Of a DNA stretch of 64,000 nucleotides, positions 18,217-27,761 are shown piece by piece. The stretch covers positions 930,001 to 994,000 of the forward strand of contig JAXLQP010000001.1 in the NCBI GenBank assembly GCA_046331565.1, given 5' to 3'. The notes below the pieces were generated by a model. That model was given only the letters and a program-made list of their open reading frames with translations, was not told the origin of the DNA and searched no databases. Made by a program: the position numbers and the translations under genes. The stretch's first letter is position 1. Each line of letters starts with the position of its first letter. Origin of the DNA: DASRDU01 sp046331565. Lineage in GTDB: Bacteria > Acidobacteriota > Blastocatellia > RBC074.

Positions 18217-19404
18217 TCAGATCACACCTGCCGAACGAAACTCAGCAATCTCATCCGCGCTGAATTCAAGCTGCTGCAAAATCTCATCAGTATGTTCACC
18301 GAGCAGCGGGGCGCGGTGTCTGACTTCGCCTTCAGAATGCGAAAAGCGAATGGCAGTGTCGGCAATTGGAATCGGAACGGGGCTGCCCGGATAATCAACG
18401 TGCCGGAACAGTTCACGCGCCTGCACCTGCGGGTCTTTGTACACTTCAGCGAGTTCACAGACCGGGCCGCCGGGGATGCGCGCCTGTTCAAGCTGCTCCA
18501 GGGCTTCTGCCGTAGTGCGGGCGGCGCACCAGGCTCGCATCACTTCGTTGATGATTTCGGCGTTGTCGCCGCGCGCCAGGTCGTCCTTCAGACGCGGATC
18601 AGCAATCAAATCCTCGCGGCCCATCAGCTTTGCCCACCGCTCGAACATCCACTGCCCGATGGTCGGCACCATAATCCAGCCGTCCCTGGTCTGGTAAGCA
18701 TCGGCGGGCGCGGCGTGATAGCCGGTATTGCCGCGCTGCGTGCGCACGATGCCGGTGACGAAGCGTTCAGCCAGCAGCGTCTGCATCATCGTCACTCCGG
18801 TTGCGAGCAGCGAAGCCTCTACCAACTGCCCCTGACCTGTGCGCTGTTTTTCAAAGAGCGCGATCATCGTGCCGAATGCCGCGTGCAGCGCCGTGCCGAA
18901 ATCCTCAAAAGCCACCACCGAACGCACCGGCGCGCCCGGAAATCCGGTCAGGCTCATCGCCCCCGACATCGCCTGAATCACTGAATCAAAGCCGACGCGG
19001 TTCGCATACGGCCCGGTCGAACCGAAGGTCGAAACCATCGTCAGAATAATGTCGGGTTTGATCGCTTTGAGCGATTCGTAATCAAGACCGAGTTTTGTCA
19101 GCACGTTGAGCGGCAGGTTGGCAATGACAACATCGGCGCTGCTGATGAGGCGGCGTTTGATTTCATCGCTCCGCGGGTGCGCCGGGTCAAGCGTGACGCC
19201 TTTCTTATTGCGGTTCATCGCCAGAAAGAGCGCGCCATCGCCCGATTCAGTCAGCGGAATGACATTGCGATCCTCACCGCCATCGCGCCGTTCGATGCGA
19301 ATCACTTCAGCGCCCAGATCAGCCAGCAGCGCCGCGCAGTACGGCCCGGCAATGTACCGACCGAAATCAAGAACCCGAATGCCAGAAAGTGGAGCGTTCA
19401 TCAT
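18217..19404 (-). CDS. CaiB/BaiF family (class III) CoA-transferase
   Basis: A 395-residue class III CoA-transferase, moving CoA between an acyl-CoA and a carboxylic acid in the cytoplasm. The family opening L-S-G-I-R-V-L-D-F-G-R-Y-I-A-G-P and A-D-L-G-A-E-V-I-R-I-E are intact. Asp168 in AFEDFGTALHAAFG matches the catalytic aspartate (Asp169 of formyl-CoA transferase). The C-terminal L-G-E-H-T-D-E-I-L is also typical. Two ATG codons stand in tandem at the start; GAGGA fits the second better. It is isolated from other acyl-CoA genes and points away from the + strand block. The acceptor acid is not predictable. Confidence 0.9.
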   Translation of the reverse strand: MMNAPLSGIRVLDFGRYIAGPYCAALLADLGAEVIRIERRDGGEDRNVIPLTESGDGALFLAMNRNKKGVTLDPAHPRSDEIKRRLISSADVVIANLPLNVLTKLGLDYESLKAIKPDIILTMVSTFGSTGPYANRVGFDSVIQAMSGAMSLTGFPGAPVRSVVAFEDFGTALHAAFGTMIALFEKQRTGQGQLVEASLLATGVTMMQTLLAERFVTGIVRTQRGNTGYHAAPADAYQTRDGWIMVPTIGQWMFERWAKLMGREDLIADPRLKDDLARGDNAEIINEVMRAWCAARTTAEALEQLEQARIPGGPVCELAEVYKDPQVQARELFRHVDYPGSPVPIPIADTAIRFSHSEGEVRHRAPLLGEHTDEILQQLEFSADEIAEFRSAGVI

Positions 19405-19560
19405 CAGTCCTCAGCAATCATCTGCAAAGCCACGCAATAATCAGGGGCAGAAGTGCAACTAGGTGGTACACAGGAAAACACGGGAAAGAAGTGAAAACGG
19501 CGCGTAATATCGAAATCTCCGTGGGGCGCGCTCTGATAGATTGGATGACAGATGGACGTT

Positions 19561-20388
19561 TCATTTTATATGAGTGAAGTGATGAAAAACTGAGGCATAT
19601 GGATCACTGATTACCCACTCAGTAAATATTATTCCCTCAGCAATTGGCCAGTTCTGCACACGAACAAATGGGACCTTCTTAAGAGCGTGAATACTGAAGG
19701 GATGAATTGGTTCAGGGTGCAAGATGCCTGTAACATTTAGCCTGTCACCTGAGACCGGTATCAGCAAGACTGCTGATATTGACTGTCGGCAAGGTGCGAC
19801 TTTCGAGGGGTCATTAAGATCCCGCTTGAAAAAGATCGAATGCTTCAGATCTGTAGAAAGATAGGTATCTTCATTGCTATTACTCATCGGAATTGCAAAT
19901 GCCCAGTCAGAAATTAAAAAGCTAACGGCTTCATTTGGGCTGAGAAGTATATACGCCCCATCGTGCAATGAAGTAATTGCCAGCACCGTCGGTATGTCAT
20001 TCCCTGCGAGTTGCCCGGCTTTATCTGTGACCCTTTGGCGAAGCATTTTTGTAGGTGACGATATTGCCATTAACTGCCCTGAGATCATGTGACAGCCAGT
20101 CTCTTTGGTTAAGGCTGGTTTGCCTAGACAGGTGACCTCGACTATGTATCTATAGCTTTCCCAAGGATGGCAAATGAAGTCAGCCCCTCCGGTGCTATTA
20201 TTCTCATTCAATTCCGGGTTTTGGCCAATCCCGCACAGCCAATTAAAAACCAAGGCTTCAGATACCCCAGCTTCTTGATTATTTTCAAGGAGATGGTTGA
20301 ATCGTTTTAGGGTTTGGTTTCCATGTTTTTGGACGAGATGGTTTTGATATGCCGAAAGTATATTTTCAATCATAGGAGTCCAGCCCAT
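19561..20388 (-). CDS. Unrecognised protein with PD-(D/E)XK-like motif, A+T-richer gene
   Basis: A 275-residue protein that I do not recognise. It has no signal peptide or membrane segment. The stretch G-G-A-D-F-I-C-H-P-W-E-S-Y-R-Y-I-V-E-V-T (67-86), with Glu44 upstream in a helix, has the spacing of a PD-(D/E)XK nuclease core: Asp70, then Glu84-x-Thr86 where the lysine is often replaced. This is suggestive only. The gene is visibly richer in A+T than its neighbours and uses codons rare elsewhere in the window (ATA, TTA, AGA), which points to horizontal acquisition. ATG 20388 is taken as the start because AGGATAAA precedes it; ATG 20373 is an alternative. No methyltransferase or other defence gene is adjacent. 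Confidence 0.7.
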   Translation of the reverse strand: MGWTPMIENILSAYQNHLVQKHGNQTLKRFNHLLENNQEAGVSEALVFNWLCGIGQNPELNENNSTGGADFICHPWESYRYIVEVTCLGKPALTKETGCHMISGQLMAISSPTKMLRQRVTDKAGQLAGNDIPTVLAITSLHDGAYILLSPNEAVSFLISDWAFAIPMSNSNEDTYLSTDLKHSIFFKRDLNDPSKVAPCRQSISAVLLIPVSGDRLNVTGILHPEPIHPFSIHALKKVPFVRVQNWPIAEGIIFTEWVISDPYASVFHHFTHIK

Positions 20389-20537
20389 ATTTACTTTTTA
20401 TCCTTTCTATTCAAGTTTATTTGCGATATTTGAGCCGTCCAATCTGTGTCAGACGGATAGTAAAGGCGTCTGATAAGCCTGAAGCCGAATCGAAGCCACT
20501 AAGATCGGGAAATCAACTGCACCATCATTTCTGGCGA

Positions 20538-20619
20538 GACGGTGTTTGGAGTTCCAGCTTTAGCTGGCAGACCTGGGAAATCGGGACTGCCAGCTAAAGC
20601 TGGAACTCCAAACACCGTC
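20538..20619. repeat. Perfect 33-bp inverted repeat
   Basis: The 398-bp gap 20389-20786 has no gene. Arms 20538-20570 and 20587-20619 pair without mismatch over a 16-nt loop; the inner part contains the smaller palindrome CCAGCTTTAGCTGG. No other copy was seen in the window. Confidence 0.92.
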
Positions 20620-20748
20620 TTTCGGCGCAGCCTAATTCGATCAGTGTCTCTGTACTGTGTGGCATGATTCGGATTCCAATTCCAGCATCAGCCCGACTCC
20701 TTTTGCTCTTTACTGTTTCTCCCTCATCTGTTCTCCGTGGTTGAAGTT

Positions 20749-20782
20749 TCTTCTTCGTGATTCTTCGTGCGGCTTCGTGGAT
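20749..20782. repeat. Solitary CTTCGTG iteron arm
   Basis: Three spaced CTTCGTG units (TTCTTCGTGA, TTCTTCGTGC, GGCTTCGTGG) resemble the right arm of the CACGAAG inverted repeats, but no matching left arm was found within this gap. It lies just past the 3' end of the alpha/beta hydrolase gene. Confidence 0.7.
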
Positions 20783-20786
20783 TGTG

Positions 20787-21578
20787 TTATCTGAAAAATT
20801 CGAGCAGCGCCTGATTCACTTCATCGGCTTTTTCGATAAAGAAAAGATGACTCGTTTCAGTGAATGAAACCAGCCGCGCGCCGGGAATGCGTTCGGCAAT
20901 GATCGTGGCGTTGCCGGGTGGAATCAGTACGTCTTCGGCTCCAGTCAGCACCAGCGTCGGAACTTTGATTTCAGGCAGCCGGTCGTATGAATCGAAGCGG
21001 TAGACGGCCTCAAGCTGACGGTAATAAGCGTAAGGCTGTTGCAGGTTGCTGACCATCTGCGGGACGACAGCTTCAATCAGTTCGGGGCGTGTTTGCTGAG
21101 TCTGGCGCGAAAAGTTGACCGGAATGAATTCGCGCACGACCTGTTCACGCGATTTCCCTTTGGCGTTGCGAAAGATTTCAGCTACCCATTCGGGCGAGGG
21201 AATGCAGCGGCTGATGCCGCAATGCGTGCAGCCGAGCGCCAGCTTACTTACGCGCTGCGGATGACGGAGCGTGAGTTCCTGCGCGATCATTCCGCCCATC
21301 GAAATGCCGAGCACGCGGGCCGTCTGAATGCCGAGATGATCGAGCAATGCAGCGGCGTCATCGGCCATCTGCGGGATGCTGTACGGTTCATCCGGCTGAT
21401 CGGTTTCGCCCACGCCGCGATTGTCAAAAGTGATGAGCTGAAAGTGCGGCGCGAGCGCCGGAATTTGATAGTTGTAACTCTGTCCACGCGCGGCGAGGCC
21501 GTGAATCATCAGCAGCGGTTCGCCTGCGCCGTGAATTTCATAGTAAAGGTTGATGTCGTTGATTTTTGTAATTGGCAT
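20787..21578 (-). CDS. Alpha/beta-fold hydrolase (3-oxoadipate enol-lactonase-like)
   Basis: A 263-residue alpha/beta hydrolase. The nucleophile elbow is G-I-S-M-G-G, the oxyanion HG motif is M-I-H-G-L-A-A-R-G, the acid lies in T-G-A-E-D-V-L-I and the histidine in T-S-H-L-F-F-I-E. The opening I-N-L-Y-Y-E-I-H-G-A-G-E-P-L-L-M-I-H-G is typical of the PcaD/3-oxoadipate enol-lactonase branch, though related esterases share it. There is no export signal. It starts only 4 bp after the metallo-hydrolase stop codon, so the two minus-strand genes form an operon with the metallo-hydrolase first. Confidence 0.85.
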   Translation of the reverse strand: MPITKINDINLYYEIHGAGEPLLMIHGLAARGQSYNYQIPALAPHFQLITFDNRGVGETDQPDEPYSIPQMADDAAALLDHLGIQTARVLGISMGGMIAQELTLRHPQRVSKLALGCTHCGISRCIPSPEWVAEIFRNAKGKSREQVVREFIPVNFSRQTQQTRPELIEAVVPQMVSNLQQPYAYYRQLEAVYRFDSYDRLPEIKVPTLVLTGAEDVLIPPGNATIIAERIPGARLVSFTETSHLFFIEKADEVNQALLEFFR

Positions 21579-21582
21579 GAAT

Positions 21583-22887
21583 TTATTTCGGGTTGAGTTT
21601 GTTTCTGATCTGACTGAAGCTGAACATCAGCCAGCCGCGTTCGTTGCTGTTGCGGCAGCGTTCGATGAGCAGTTCAAGCGCCTTCAGTTTTGCTTCGAGC
21701 GCCGGACGATGCGTGGCGTCAACTGATAACGCCATTTCGCACAGGTGCAATGCTTCAACCGGCTGTCCGGCTTTGACGCGCTCCATCGCCAGTTTTGCAA
21801 TGGCGTCGGGGCCGCCTGCGAGTCTGACAACTTCGGGATAAACCGCTGAAGCCGGAGTTTCATACATCGTCGCCGGGTTGAGGTCGAACCAGCCGACATA
21901 GCCTTCATAAATGCCGCGCACCGACCACGACAGTTTGCCGTAACCTTCGCCCACATCGAGCGCGGGCGGCAATTTGATTTCGCGCATCAGCGTCCAGACA
22001 TCTTTGCCCGCGTTCATTCCTTTGACGGTTTCATCGTGGACGTACTGAATCGCATCGCGGTAACGGGTCAGGCGTTTCGTGATTTCAGCATTGCCGACGA
22101 TTGGCATGCCGTGTGATGGCAGCACAATTTCAGGCTTGAGCGCGAGGACTTTGTTGAGCGAGTTGATGTAATCGAGCGCCCATCGCGGCTGTGTGCCGCG
22201 CAGCGTGTAGATATTCGGGAATGAATCGTAGTAATTGTCACCGATGAACGCGGCTTTGTATTTCGGCAGCCAGATCGTCGTGTGATCGGGCGTTTCGCCG
22301 GGCGTGTGCATCAGCTCGAACTTCACGCCGCCGAGTTCAAATTCATACCTGTCATCAAAGAGCACGTTCGGTTCGATTTTGCCTGCAAAGTTGCCGGGCC
22401 ACGGGCCGGGGTCGGGAATTTTGAGCGCAAACTGCGCTGCGTTGCGCTGTGCGTAGAAACCGTTCAGCCGGGCTTCGTAATGCCTGAAATCAGCGTGGAG
22501 CTTTTGTGCGATGACCTGCGTGCCGGATTGTCGCCACGCCGGGATGCCGCCGATGTGATCGCCGTGCGCGTGCGTGACGATGATGAATCTGATCGCGCCG
22601 TTGTTTTCGGCCTGGAGCAGTTGCTTGTGCCGCGCTGCATTGAACGGCATCGAAGTGTCAATGATGACGTTGCCCTCGCTGGTCGTGACCATGAAGGTGT
22701 TGCCGAAGCCGATGGCCTGATAAATCGCTTCGTTGACCTTCAGGGCTTTTTTCTGATCCTGCCCGGTGCGCAGCAGCACCAGCGGATTGTCTGCGAGTTC
22801 GCCCTGTTGTGCGCGCAATGGCGACAGGCTGACAGCCAGCAGCAGGGTGACGGCACAGGCAGTAAAACCAGACCTGAACAGATTCAT
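21583..22887 (-). CDS. Exported metallo-beta-lactamase-fold hydrolase, alkyl-sulfatase-like
   Basis: A 434-residue protein with a signal peptide (about 1-26, ending PLRA). The MBL zinc motif is T-H-A-H-G-D-H (His106, His108, Asp110, His111). Further ligands are likely in M-H-T-P-G-E-T-P-D-H-T and P-S-H-G-M-P. The C-terminal half contains G-W-F-D-L-N-P-A-T, the hallmark of the alkylsulfatase dimerisation domain (SdsA1/BDS1 type), then a short helical repeat. It is shorter than SdsA1 and seems to lack the SCP2-like tail. It probably hydrolyses sulfate or related esters in the periplasm and is co-transcribed with the downstream alpha/beta hydrolase. Confidence 0.85.
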   Translation of the reverse strand: MNLFRSGFTACAVTLLLAVSLSPLRAQQGELADNPLVLLRTGQDQKKALKVNEAIYQAIGFGNTFMVTTSEGNVIIDTSMPFNAARHKQLLQAENNGAIRFIIVTHAHGDHIGGIPAWRQSGTQVIAQKLHADFRHYEARLNGFYAQRNAAQFALKIPDPGPWPGNFAGKIEPNVLFDDRYEFELGGVKFELMHTPGETPDHTTIWLPKYKAAFIGDNYYDSFPNIYTLRGTQPRWALDYINSLNKVLALKPEIVLPSHGMPIVGNAEITKRLTRYRDAIQYVHDETVKGMNAGKDVWTLMREIKLPPALDVGEGYGKLSWSVRGIYEGYVGWFDLNPATMYETPASAVYPEVVRLAGGPDAIAKLAMERVKAGQPVEALHLCEMALSVDATHRPALEAKLKALELLIERCRNSNERGWLMFSFSQIRNKLNPK

Positions 22888-23038
22888 AGTTACCCTCCGG
22901 TTGATTCTGTTGACAGCGGTTCTCAGTCGTTCGAAATGAAAGCCAGGGTGGTTACTTCAGGTGCGCACCGATTCTGGCGGGTTGGGCAGAAATTTTCAAT
23001 CCGGAGACAGCGCCACACCAGCAATCCAGGCAGGGGCT

Positions 23039-23145
<107 letters not shown>

Positions 23146-23173
23146 TGATTCTCGCAAGACAGCGATCAGCAAT

Positions 23174-26100
23174 TCAGGCATTCATTCCCGAATTGTTCCG
23201 GGCGGTCAGGCTGAGGATGACGGCGGTCAGTTCTTCAGGTTCGACCGGTTTTGCCAGGTGCATCTGATAGCCGCTGGTCAGGGCCTGCAACCGGTCGCGG
23301 GTGCTGTTATAAGCAGTCAGCGCGATGGCGGGCAATGCTTTGAAATGGTGCAGGTGTTCCCAGTCACGAAAGCGCCTGAGCAGTGTGTAGCCATCCTCAT
23401 CCGGCATGCCAACGTCGCAGACAATAATCTGCGGTCGGTCTGAAGCGGCGTCGCTGGTCAGCAGCGCCCAGGCCTCGCTGGCTGATGTGGCGGTGATGAC
23501 TGTGGCTCCGCTGCCTTTGAGAATTGCGGCGACCAGTTCCAGTGTGTCGGCTTCATCATCAACCAGCAGCACGCGCACACCAGCCAGGCTGACTGAGGGC
23601 GGCTGGCTGATGGCTGGTGACGGGTAGTCGGGAGCAGTGTCTGCCGGAAGTTCGCTGACCGCGCGCAACGGCAGATGAACGGTAAAAGTCGCGCCCTGGT
23701 TGAGACCGGCGCTGAAGGCGCTGATTCTGCCGCCGTGCAGTTCGACCAGTTGCTGAACGAGCGACAGGCCCAGGCCCAGACCGCCGTAACGGCGCGAGCG
23801 TGAAGCATCCTGCTGCGAAAACCGCTCAAAAATGTGCGGCAGAAATTCAGGCGCAATGCCGGTGCCCGTGTCGGTAATGGTCAGTGAGGCGTGTTCTTCG
23901 TCTCTTTCCAATTCGAGATAAACGCTGCCACCGACGGGGGTGAATTTGACGGCATTGGTCAGCAGATTCCAGACCACCTGCTGCAAACGGTCAGGGTCGC
24001 CGGTGATCAGTCCGGCGTCAGCATCAAGCTGCGAAAAGATGGAAATCTGTCGTGCGGCAGCAGCGGGGCGAACGGTTTCGATGGCTTCGCGGATGACCCC
24101 GGCCAGATCGAGCGGTCGAATTTCCAGCCGCAGTTTGCCGGTGATGACGCGGGCAGTGTCGAGCAGGTCATCAATCAGCACGCGCTGACGTTCGCCGTTG
24201 CGTCTGATGATTTCGATCACCTCGGCCAGATCGGGTGGCAGATCGCGGCGACTGTCGAGCATGCGGGAGTAACCGAGCATGGCATTGAGCGGCGAGCGCA
24301 GTTCGTGCGTCACCACAGCCAGCCATTCATCCCTGGCGCGATTGGCTTCTTCGGCCAGCGCCCGCGCCTGTTGTTCTCGAACGAGCAGTTGTTCGCGGGC
24401 CGCTTCAAATTCCCTGCGCTCGGTGATGTCGAGCGTCGAACCGACCAGGCGCACCGCCCGCAGCCGCCCGTTGACTTCCGCAAAGTGCGCGCGCCCGCGC
24501 ACCGCCGCCCACCGCACTGTGCCATCAGGCCTGACGATGCGATGCTCGAATGAAAGCGTGCCGCTGCCCTGCGGATCAGTGATGGCGCGCAATGTGGCGC
24601 GCCAGCCCGGCAGATCATCCGGGTGAATAAAACTGGTGATCAACTCGGTCGTGATGGTGGTTCCGGGCGGAATGCCTGTAATTTCATACGCGCGCTCTGA
24701 CCAGTAAAAATCGCCCGTCAGCAGGTTGGCGTCCCAGATGCCAAGCTGTGTGGCCGAAACTGCCAGATCCAGCCGTTCCTCGCTTTCGCGCAGCCGCTCT
24801 TCAGCGCGTTTGCGCTGCGTGATGTCAGTCACGGCGCCGACCATGCGAATGGCCGCGCCGTCTTCCGTGATGACCAGCCCGTTGTCCTGCACGATCACCC
24901 AGGCGCCGTTCCGGTGCCGCACGCGATATTCGCTCAGGTACGCGCCGCCGCGTTGCAGATTTTTCTCCAGTTGCGCCAGGTGCGCGGGCAAATCTTCAGG
25001 ATGAATCAGCGAATGCCACCACTCGCTGTTGGTGCCGGTGGTTTGCGGGTCATAACCGAGCAGTCGTCCCAGGCCATACACCACAGCGGTTTCGCCGCGC
25101 ACCAGGTCAACTTCATAAACCAGCGCGTTCGAGGCATCAGCCGCTTGGCGGAATCTTTCTTCAGACAGGCGCAGCGCCGTGTCAATCCGCAGTTTTTCGA
25201 CGACCGCCCAGGTGCGTTCAGCGACATTTTCAAGCAGCGCAACTTCCTGCTGGCTCCATTCGCGGGGCACTTTGTCGCTGGCCCACAGTGAAGCCACCCA
25301 GCGGTTTTCGCGCATCAGCGGCACTGCGACATAGGCTCGTTCCTGACTCGGTTCGTAAGTTCTGGCGTAATCAGCAGCCGTGCGCGGATCGGTCTTTGAG
25401 TCAAAGTTGACGACTGTCTTTCCGGCCCGCATTGCGTCAGAAGTGGCGGCGCTGTAATCGGAAATGTGGTGAATGCCTGCGACTGACGGCACCCCGCAAC
25501 TGTAGTCGCGGTAAACGATTTCGCGGTCGTGTTCGAGGTCAATTTCATTGAACAGGCAGCGGCTGACCCGCAGGTGCCTGCCGCTGGCTGTGGCCACTGA
25601 GTACATCAGTTCATTCGCACTCGTGGCTGTGCGCGTCAGTTCGCTGATTTCGGCGAGCAGCGCCAGCCTGATTTCGGCCTGTTTGCGCTGGCCGATGTCT
25701 TCAGAAAAAATGATGATGCCGCCAATGACTCCCGTGCTGTCGAACCACGGACGGGCTTCCCACTTGAGCCAGTCAACCGTGCCATCGGCGCGCTCAAAAG
25801 GGTCTTCGTCAGCTTTTTCAACCGCGCCCGCCAGACAGCGGCGATGAATCTCCTTCCAGCGTTCAGGTATTTCGGGGAAGATTTCGTAATGGCTGCGACC
25901 GCTGACATCTTCCTTTAATCCGTAATCCTGCAGCCAGCGACGACTGGCCGCCAGGTAGCGCATTTCGCGGTCGAACATCGCCACCGCGACCGGAGCGTGT
26001 TCGATGAACAGGCGCAACCGCTCCTCCGAAGCACGCAGTCTGGCTTCGGCGAGTTTTTGTTCAGTGATGTCACGAATAATTGAGGAAGCGCCGGTGATTC

Positions 26101-26884
26101 TGCCCGTATTGTCCGAGACCGGCGAAATTGTCAGCGAAACATCAATGACTCGCCCGTCCTTTGTGAGGCGCACTGTTTCGTAATGCCTGATGCGCTCGCC
26201 TGCTCTGAGCCGCGCCAGGATTCGATCTTCCTCCGGGCGATGGTCAGCAGGAATCAGCCGCAGGATTGACTGCCCGATGATCTCCTGCGGCTGGTACCCG
26301 AACATCCGTTCGGCGGCAGCATTCCAACTGGTGATGATGCCATCGAGTGTTTTGCTGAGAATCGCATCCGCCGATGACGCGACAATGGCCGCCAGATGGG
26401 CCGATGCTTCCTGCGCCTTCCGGCGTTCGGTAATGTCAATGATGGAAATCAGCACGAACTCATCATCGGCAATGCGCAGCGGATTGAGGCCGATTTCCAC
26501 CGGAACCTCGCTGCCGTTCCGGTGCAGGCAGAACAGTTCGCGCCCCGCGCCCATTTTGCGCACTTCAGGCGAGGCCTGAAACCCGGCGCGGTAGATTCCG
26601 TGCTGCTGCCGGAAGCGCTCCGGCACGAGCATCTCGACTGGCGCCCCCAGCAGTTCCTCACGACTGTAACCGGTCAGTTGTTCAGCCTGTGAATTGATCA
26701 GCGCAATCTGCCCGGCGCGATTGACCAGCAGCAGGGCATTGGGCATCGCCTCGACCACCAGACGGAAGTGTTCATCGGTCAGGCTCTGGCGACTGACCCG
26801 CAGCAGTTCTTCGGCTGTGGCCAGACGCTGCCGCAGTTGTTCGTTCTCGCGTTCAGATTGCTCACGCATCAGCATGTCAGACAT
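23174..26884 (-). CDS. Multi-PAS/GAF hybrid sensor histidine kinase with receiver domain
   Basis: A 1236-residue hybrid kinase, apparently soluble, since no membrane segment is evident. Order: short coiled start (1-35), PAS about 35-155, PAS 160-280, PAS 285-405, GAF about 410-570 (L-A-E-I-S-E-L-T-R...), PAS 575-700, PAS 705-835, then HisKA with the phospho-acceptor His near 860 in V-V-T-H-E-L-R-S-P-L-N-A-M-L-G-Y. The ATPase domain carries N-L-L-T-N-A-V-K-F-T, D-T-G-T-G-I and G-G-L-G-L-G-L-S-L. The receiver (about 1110-1225) has L-L-V-D-D-E-A-D-T and the acceptor Asp near 1157 in V-C-D-V-G-M-P-D-E-D-G. No output regulator lies next to it, so it is an orphan kinase. PAS domains suggest sensing of redox state, light or small ligands. 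Confidence 0.92.
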   Translation of the reverse strand: MSDMLMREQSERENEQLRQRLATAEELLRVSRQSLTDEHFRLVVEAMPNALLLVNRAGQIALINSQAEQLTGYSREELLGAPVEMLVPERFRQQHGIYRAGFQASPEVRKMGAGRELFCLHRNGSEVPVEIGLNPLRIADDEFVLISIIDITERRKAQEASAHLAAIVASSADAILSKTLDGIITSWNAAAERMFGYQPQEIIGQSILRLIPADHRPEEDRILARLRAGERIRHYETVRLTKDGRVIDVSLTISPVSDNTGRITGASSIIRDITEQKLAEARLRASEERLRLFIEHAPVAVAMFDREMRYLAASRRWLQDYGLKEDVSGRSHYEIFPEIPERWKEIHRRCLAGAVEKADEDPFERADGTVDWLKWEARPWFDSTGVIGGIIIFSEDIGQRKQAEIRLALLAEISELTRTATSANELMYSVATASGRHLRVSRCLFNEIDLEHDREIVYRDYSCGVPSVAGIHHISDYSAATSDAMRAGKTVVNFDSKTDPRTAADYARTYEPSQERAYVAVPLMRENRWVASLWASDKVPREWSQQEVALLENVAERTWAVVEKLRIDTALRLSEERFRQAADASNALVYEVDLVRGETAVVYGLGRLLGYDPQTTGTNSEWWHSLIHPEDLPAHLAQLEKNLQRGGAYLSEYRVRHRNGAWVIVQDNGLVITEDGAAIRMVGAVTDITQRKRAEERLRESEERLDLAVSATQLGIWDANLLTGDFYWSERAYEITGIPPGTTITTELITSFIHPDDLPGWRATLRAITDPQGSGTLSFEHRIVRPDGTVRWAAVRGRAHFAEVNGRLRAVRLVGSTLDITERREFEAAREQLLVREQQARALAEEANRARDEWLAVVTHELRSPLNAMLGYSRMLDSRRDLPPDLAEVIEIIRRNGERQRVLIDDLLDTARVITGKLRLEIRPLDLAGVIREAIETVRPAAAARQISIFSQLDADAGLITGDPDRLQQVVWNLLTNAVKFTPVGGSVYLELERDEEHASLTITDTGTGIAPEFLPHIFERFSQQDASRSRRYGGLGLGLSLVQQLVELHGGRISAFSAGLNQGATFTVHLPLRAVSELPADTAPDYPSPAISQPPSVSLAGVRVLLVDDEADTLELVAAILKGSGATVITATSASEAWALLTSDAASDRPQIIVCDVGMPDEDGYTLLRRFRDWEHLHHFKALPAIALTAYNSTRDRLQALTSGYQMHLAKPVEPEELTAVILSLTARNNSGMNA

Positions 26885-27073
26885 AGAAGTTGTTCACGTC
26901 GCCTCGTTCCGGACTTCAAACAGTGGCTGAAACTCAGCAGGGAGCAGGCAAACGCTGACAGGAAGAACCGGAAATTGACAGGAAGGATCAGATGATAACC
27001 GAAGCCGGTCAGGACTGAAATCCCGATCCGGCTCCGGTTCTGTTGCAGAGTTTTCTGAGGGGAGAAAAGTTGG

Positions 27074-27586
27074 TTACTTTTTATTGTAAGTCAGCTTGCT
27101 TTCCTGGGTGCCGCGCGGCGATTCACTGGTGCTGTGAATTTTAAGCACCTTGCCGCCTTCGGCAAGTTCGAGATGCTGAACCTGAGTAATCGTTACAGGA
27201 TTGCCCTGAAACTCCACATTAATGACCGAATGCAGTTCGATCATTTTGCCGCCATCCATCCATTTCGCTTTGCGGGTTGCCTTGCCCTGCATGCGGCCCA
27301 GGTTGACATCGCCTGTGGTTTCGCTCCCATCAAGCTTGTAAGTCGCCGTCTGAGGCGGAGCCGGTGAACCGGCGATTTCCTGTTTTGTCGTCAGTTCCTT
27401 GTCATCCTGGGTGATGGTAAGGGTGATGCTTTCAGCATTCTGTAATTGTTGATTGAGGCCTTCACTCTTGCCTTTATCGAGCGACCAGGTTCCGGCAAAA
27501 CTGGTCGGCGCCGGAGCGGCGCTGACAGCCCAGAGTCCCATCATCAGAAGCGCAATAAGGCCGGTCGTGAAAAGAGTTTTTTTCAT
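27074..27586 (-). CDS. Exported protein of unknown function
   Basis: A 170-residue protein with a signal peptide (MKKTLFTTGLIALLMMGLWAVSAAPA). The mature part begins S-F-A-G-T-W-S-L-D-K-G-K-S-E-G-L and continues with alternating beta-strand patterns (S-I-T-L-T-I-T-Q-D-D-K-E-L, V-I-N-V-E-F-Q-G-N-P-V-T-I-T-Q-V), like small lipocalin-like exported proteins common in Acidobacteria. The AGGAG eight bases before ATG 27586 fixes the start; longer upstream reading is not supported. It is a single gene between the kinase and the BtpA gene. No function can be given. Confidence 0.75.
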   Translation of the reverse strand: MKKTLFTTGLIALLMMGLWAVSAAPAPTSFAGTWSLDKGKSEGLNQQLQNAESITLTITQDDKELTTKQEIAGSPAPPQTATYKLDGSETTGDVNLGRMQGKATRKAKWMDGGKMIELHSVINVEFQGNPVTITQVQHLELAEGGKVLKIHSTSESPRGTQESKLTYNKK

Positions 27587-27761
27587 TGATGTCTCCTTTG
27601 AGTCAGGTGGTTGTTGGATTCTCAGCGCCTCCGGGTTGCGGTTTTCCCTGGCAGACTCTGAACTGACTGAAGTATGCCGCATCGTGAGCGGCACTGACCA
27701 CCGCAGAGGGTTCCGGCGATGTAAAAAGATTGTTAATTGCGCATCAGGCCGCGTTTCCGGA

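Noticed and set aside
18106..18984. Open frame of 292 codons on the + strand overlapping the CoA-transferase
   Set aside because: It lies opposite an intact CoA-transferase with all motifs and has no recognisable domain.
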